From: Struthio camelus
Lineage: Eukaryota > Chordata > Aves > Struthioniformes > Struthionidae
Assembly: GCF_040807025.1 (NCBI RefSeq)
Contig: NC_090943.1
Span: forward strand, 6,310,356-6,374,355
Reading direction: 5' to 3'
Length of the DNA: 64,000 bases
Shown here: positions 63,801 through 64,000 of the stretch, piece after piece
Layout of the letters: every line of letters starts with the position of its first letter
Position numbering within the stretch: position 1 is the first letter of the stretch
Translations under genes and position numbers: made by a program
Notes under the pieces: model-generated
Seen by the model: the letters and a program-made list of their open reading frames with translations, nothing else
Told to the model about the DNA's origin: nothing
The model's database searches: none

Positions 63801-64000
63801 AAATTTATTCTAACTATTGCCCTTTAATATGGAGTGTGCACCTGACTTCCTCATCTTCTGGCCACTGGAGTCTAGGACACACTTGTCTTGCAGATGGTTG
63901 AATCTCATTGTCTACGTGGAGGACAAAGTCATACTGAAAATATAGTTGGATCTCTGCTTAACTAAGTTCAGGTATACTTTAACTTCACCAGTTGCTTCTT
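24791..64000 (+). CDS. OXSR1: OXSR1 (OSR1 kinase), 5' part: exons 1-3 of the gene, continues beyond the window
   Basis: Coding exons 24791-24860, 45289-45401 and 56158-56266 join in frame to residues 1-97, nearly identical to the N terminus of human OXSR1. Introns are GT-AG with phases 1, 0 and 1. The encoded part covers the kinase N-lobe: the glycine-rich loop begins at G24-S-G-A-T-A-V-V, the ATP-binding lysine is K46 in VAIK, and the alpha-C glutamate is E63. By family knowledge OSR1 is a cytosolic Ste20/GCK-VI Ser/Thr kinase. WNK1/WNK4 activate it, and it phosphorylates the N termini of NKCC and KCC/NCC cotransporters to control cell volume and salt transport. The catalytic loop, the activation T-loop and the C-terminal CCT domain lie outside the window. 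Its paralogue STK39/SPAK has a long Ala/Pro-rich N-terminal extension, absent here, which favours OXSR1. Confidence 0.97.
24869..25500. repeat. G-run/C-run low-complexity block
   Basis: Runs of seven or more G alternate with runs of seven or more C. Examples are G13 at 24869-24881 then C12 at 24887-24898; G10 at 24926-24935 then C10 at 24939-24948; G10 at 24967-24976; and C7 at 25152-25158 then G11 at 25161-25171. Linkers repeat motifs such as GTTTGGGG, GTGTCCCC and TCTGCTCCCC, suggesting an expanded minisatellite-like origin. The long open frames across it are artefacts of composition. Exact run lengths may be affected by sequencing error. Confidence 0.85.
26371..26420 (+). repeat. 25-bp tandem duplication
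   Basis: Unit 26371-26395 (TCGGAGATCAGCCCGTTAAA then CCTCC) is repeated at 26396-26420 with a single G-to-T difference. A recent local duplication. Confidence 0.95.
27101..27140 (+). repeat. 19-bp tandem duplication
   Basis: The unit ACTGTGTTAACTGAGCTGG at 27101-27119 is repeated exactly at 27120-27138 and followed by the start of a third copy (ACTG). Identical units imply a very recent event or an active VNTR. Confidence 0.95.
30560..30720 (+). repeat. Old SINE-like repeat fragment
   Basis: CTTGCCCATGGTCATGCAGG, AATTTCTTGGAGTCAAGGCT and AGATCCCAGGCTAACAGGCA follow the 'cttgcccaaggtcacacagg ... gaacccaggtctcctg' layout of sauropsid SINE-like repeats. Strongly diverged; boundaries approximate. 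Confidence 0.45.
32985..33080 (-). mobile_element. Old CR1-like 3' fragment, antisense
   Basis: CTAGAAAGGACTCCCTGGGT, CACGGAGTCCAGTCCCCTGC and TATTGCAGGTGCCAAATCAT resemble the reverse complement of old CR1 3' regions (gaaggaccccctgggtcat, agtccagccccctgctattgcagg). Confidence 0.55.
37936..37957 (+). repeat. A22 homopolymer
   Basis: Twenty-two consecutive A bases. No retrocopy or element was recognised in front of it. Confidence 0.9.
39655..40006 (+). mobile_element. CR1 LINE 3' fragment
   Basis: CR1 phrases in order: AGGGATGTTATTGTTTTCAA, AAAGGATAAGAGGCGATAGA, AACACTGGGACAGCCAAAGA, GGTGGTGGAATATCTATTGA, GGACTAGAGACCTCCAGAGG, TTCCTTCCAGCCTAAATTGT. Plus strand, about 350 bases, moderately diverged, with degenerate tail octamers. 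Confidence 0.85.
43740..43880 (+). repeat. Possible MIR-like SINE relic
   Basis: TTGGCTGTGGCTTTGGGCAA followed by CTTGCTGCACTAAG resembles the conserved MIR core (gctgtgtgaccttgggcaagttac). The rest is too decayed to align by eye. Confidence 0.35.
44104..44139. repeat. T13-AAA-C-TTT-A13 palindrome
   Basis: T13 at 44107-44119, AAA, C at 44123, TTT, A13 at 44127-44139: a perfect 16-bp-arm palindrome with a one-base centre, about 45 bases before a CR1 element. Confidence 0.9.
44186..44414 (+). mobile_element. CR1 LINE 3' end with ATTCTGTG octamers
   Basis: Near-consensus avian CR1: CAGTTCCATCTGAACATGAG, GAGGGTGACTGAGCACTGGC, ACAGGTTGCCCAGAGGTTGT, GGAGTCTCCTTCCCTGGAGA, CAAAACCCACCTGGACGC, GATGATCTCCAGAGGTCCCT, ending in two ATTCTGTG octamers (44399-44414). 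Plus strand, 5'-truncated to about 230 bases. Confidence 0.97.
45289..45401 (+). CDS. OXSR1: OXSR1 coding exon 2: glycine-rich loop and VAIK lysine
   Basis: Completes G24 and encodes residues 25-61. Visible are the P-loop [10 protein letters not shown] (25-34), the conserved [15 protein letters not shown] (39-53) with ATP-anchoring K46, and QTSMDELL (54-61) entering helix C. The acceptor TTTTTCACCCACAG ends at 45288 and the donor GTACGT starts at 45402. The intron that follows is phase 0. Confidence 0.97.
46296..46318. repeat. Alternating purine-pyrimidine tract (TG/CG/CA)
   Basis: Twenty-three bases of strict alternation, with a GCGCGCG core between TG and CA dinucleotides. This composition favours Z-DNA under negative supercoiling. 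Confidence 0.85.
46430..46510 (+). repeat. Possible MIR-like SINE relic
   Basis: CTAGCTCTAAAAGTATATGA, CTTCTGCAAATCACTTTAAC and AGGTTCCAGTTTCC resemble the MIR order 'ctagctgtgtgac, cttgggcaaatcacttaac, cctcagtttcc'. Confidence 0.4.
50345..50470 (+). mobile_element. Old CR1-like 3' fragment
   Basis: TTACACCTTCTTTTGAAGGC, TTGGACAGGATATTGAACTG, GCTTTGATCTCACGGAGCAG and TTCCTACAGG follow the same old CR1 3' layout as 2262-2345 (caccttcctctgaagcatct, gacaggatactgggctagat, cagttcctatg). Plus strand. Confidence 0.6.
54417..54478. repeat. Nested cluster of short inverted repeats
   Basis: AAGTGATC/GATCACTT (54422-54441, 4-base loop), TCCAAATCTT/AAGATTTGGA (54448-54469, 2-base loop), and the outer pair ATCCAAAG (54417-54424) with CTTTGGAT (54471-54478). 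All arms are perfect. The outer arm shares three bases with the first hairpin. Confidence 0.85.
56158..56266 (+). CDS. OXSR1: OXSR1 coding exon 3: helix C to hinge
   Basis: Encodes residues 62-97 plus the first base of the next codon: [20 protein letters not shown] (62-81), then [17 protein letters not shown]63 in helix C is the expected salt-bridge partner of K46. The HPNIV motif precedes strand beta-4, and the segment after LWLVMKLL is the hinge. The acceptor TTTCTCTGCAG ends at 56157 and the donor GTGAGT starts at 56267. Confidence 0.97.
56267..64000 (+). other. OXSR1: OXSR1 intron 3, 5' part (continues past the window)
   Basis: Starts with the donor GTGAGT, phase 1; no further OXSR1 exon was found to 64000. 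The next expected coding block, which in human continues from the SGG of residue 98 toward the catalytic loop, is absent. Contents are AT-rich intronic DNA with a T25 run (57213-57237), a 15-base direct repeat (60628-60642 and 60652-60666) and other T runs. No gene or clear transposon was recognised. Confidence 0.8.
57213..57237 (+). repeat. T25 homopolymer
   Basis: Twenty-five consecutive T bases in OXSR1 intron 3. Confidence 0.9.

Overview
The window is nuclear DNA from a vertebrate, almost certainly a bird. Coding sequence is sparse and split by GT-AG introns. The interspersed repeats are mainly CR1 retrotransposon pieces ending in ATTCTGTG octamers, with a few old MIR-like SINE relics, and there are two GC-rich CpG-island promoters. 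No bacterial, plasmid, phage or viral gene was seen.

Two genes lie head to tail on the + strand. The first, 445-10715, is complete: MYD88, the TIR/death-domain adaptor of Toll-like and IL-1 receptor signalling. It has five coding exons (445-796, 5371-5502, 7138-7318, 8423-8514, 10561-10715) that join in frame to give 303 residues. The second begins at 24791: OXSR1 (OSR1), the Ste20-type kinase that WNK kinases activate and that phosphorylates cation-chloride cotransporters. Only its first three coding exons (24791-24860, 45289-45401, 56158-56266; residues 1-97) are present, and the gene runs off the right edge. The same order, MYD88 then OXSR1, is found at human 3p22.

Layout: 1-444 is the MYD88 promoter and 5' UTR (GC box, CGG repeat). 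797-10560 holds the MYD88 introns, with CR1 and SINE relics. 10716 to about 24200 is the MYD88 3' UTR and intergenic DNA; it contains a 154-bp inverted repeat and several possible poly(A) signals. About 24200-24790 is the OXSR1 promoter/5' UTR (two CCAAT boxes, GC box, TATA-like box, two YY1-type sites, a perfect CRE, two uORFs). 24861-45288 is OXSR1 intron 1, which opens with an unusual block of long G and C runs. 45402-56157 is intron 2, and 56267-64000 is the start of intron 3.

The two genes act in separate pathways (innate immune signalling; ion transport and volume control), and nothing here suggests they work as a unit. I found no convincing new gene system. The observations most worth checking are the G-run/C-run hairpins beside the OXSR1 exon 1 splice donor, the inverted repeat downstream of the MYD88 stop codon, and the in-frame cassette character of MYD88 exon 2. 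Repeat-family names were assigned by recognising consensus phrases, not by a database search.
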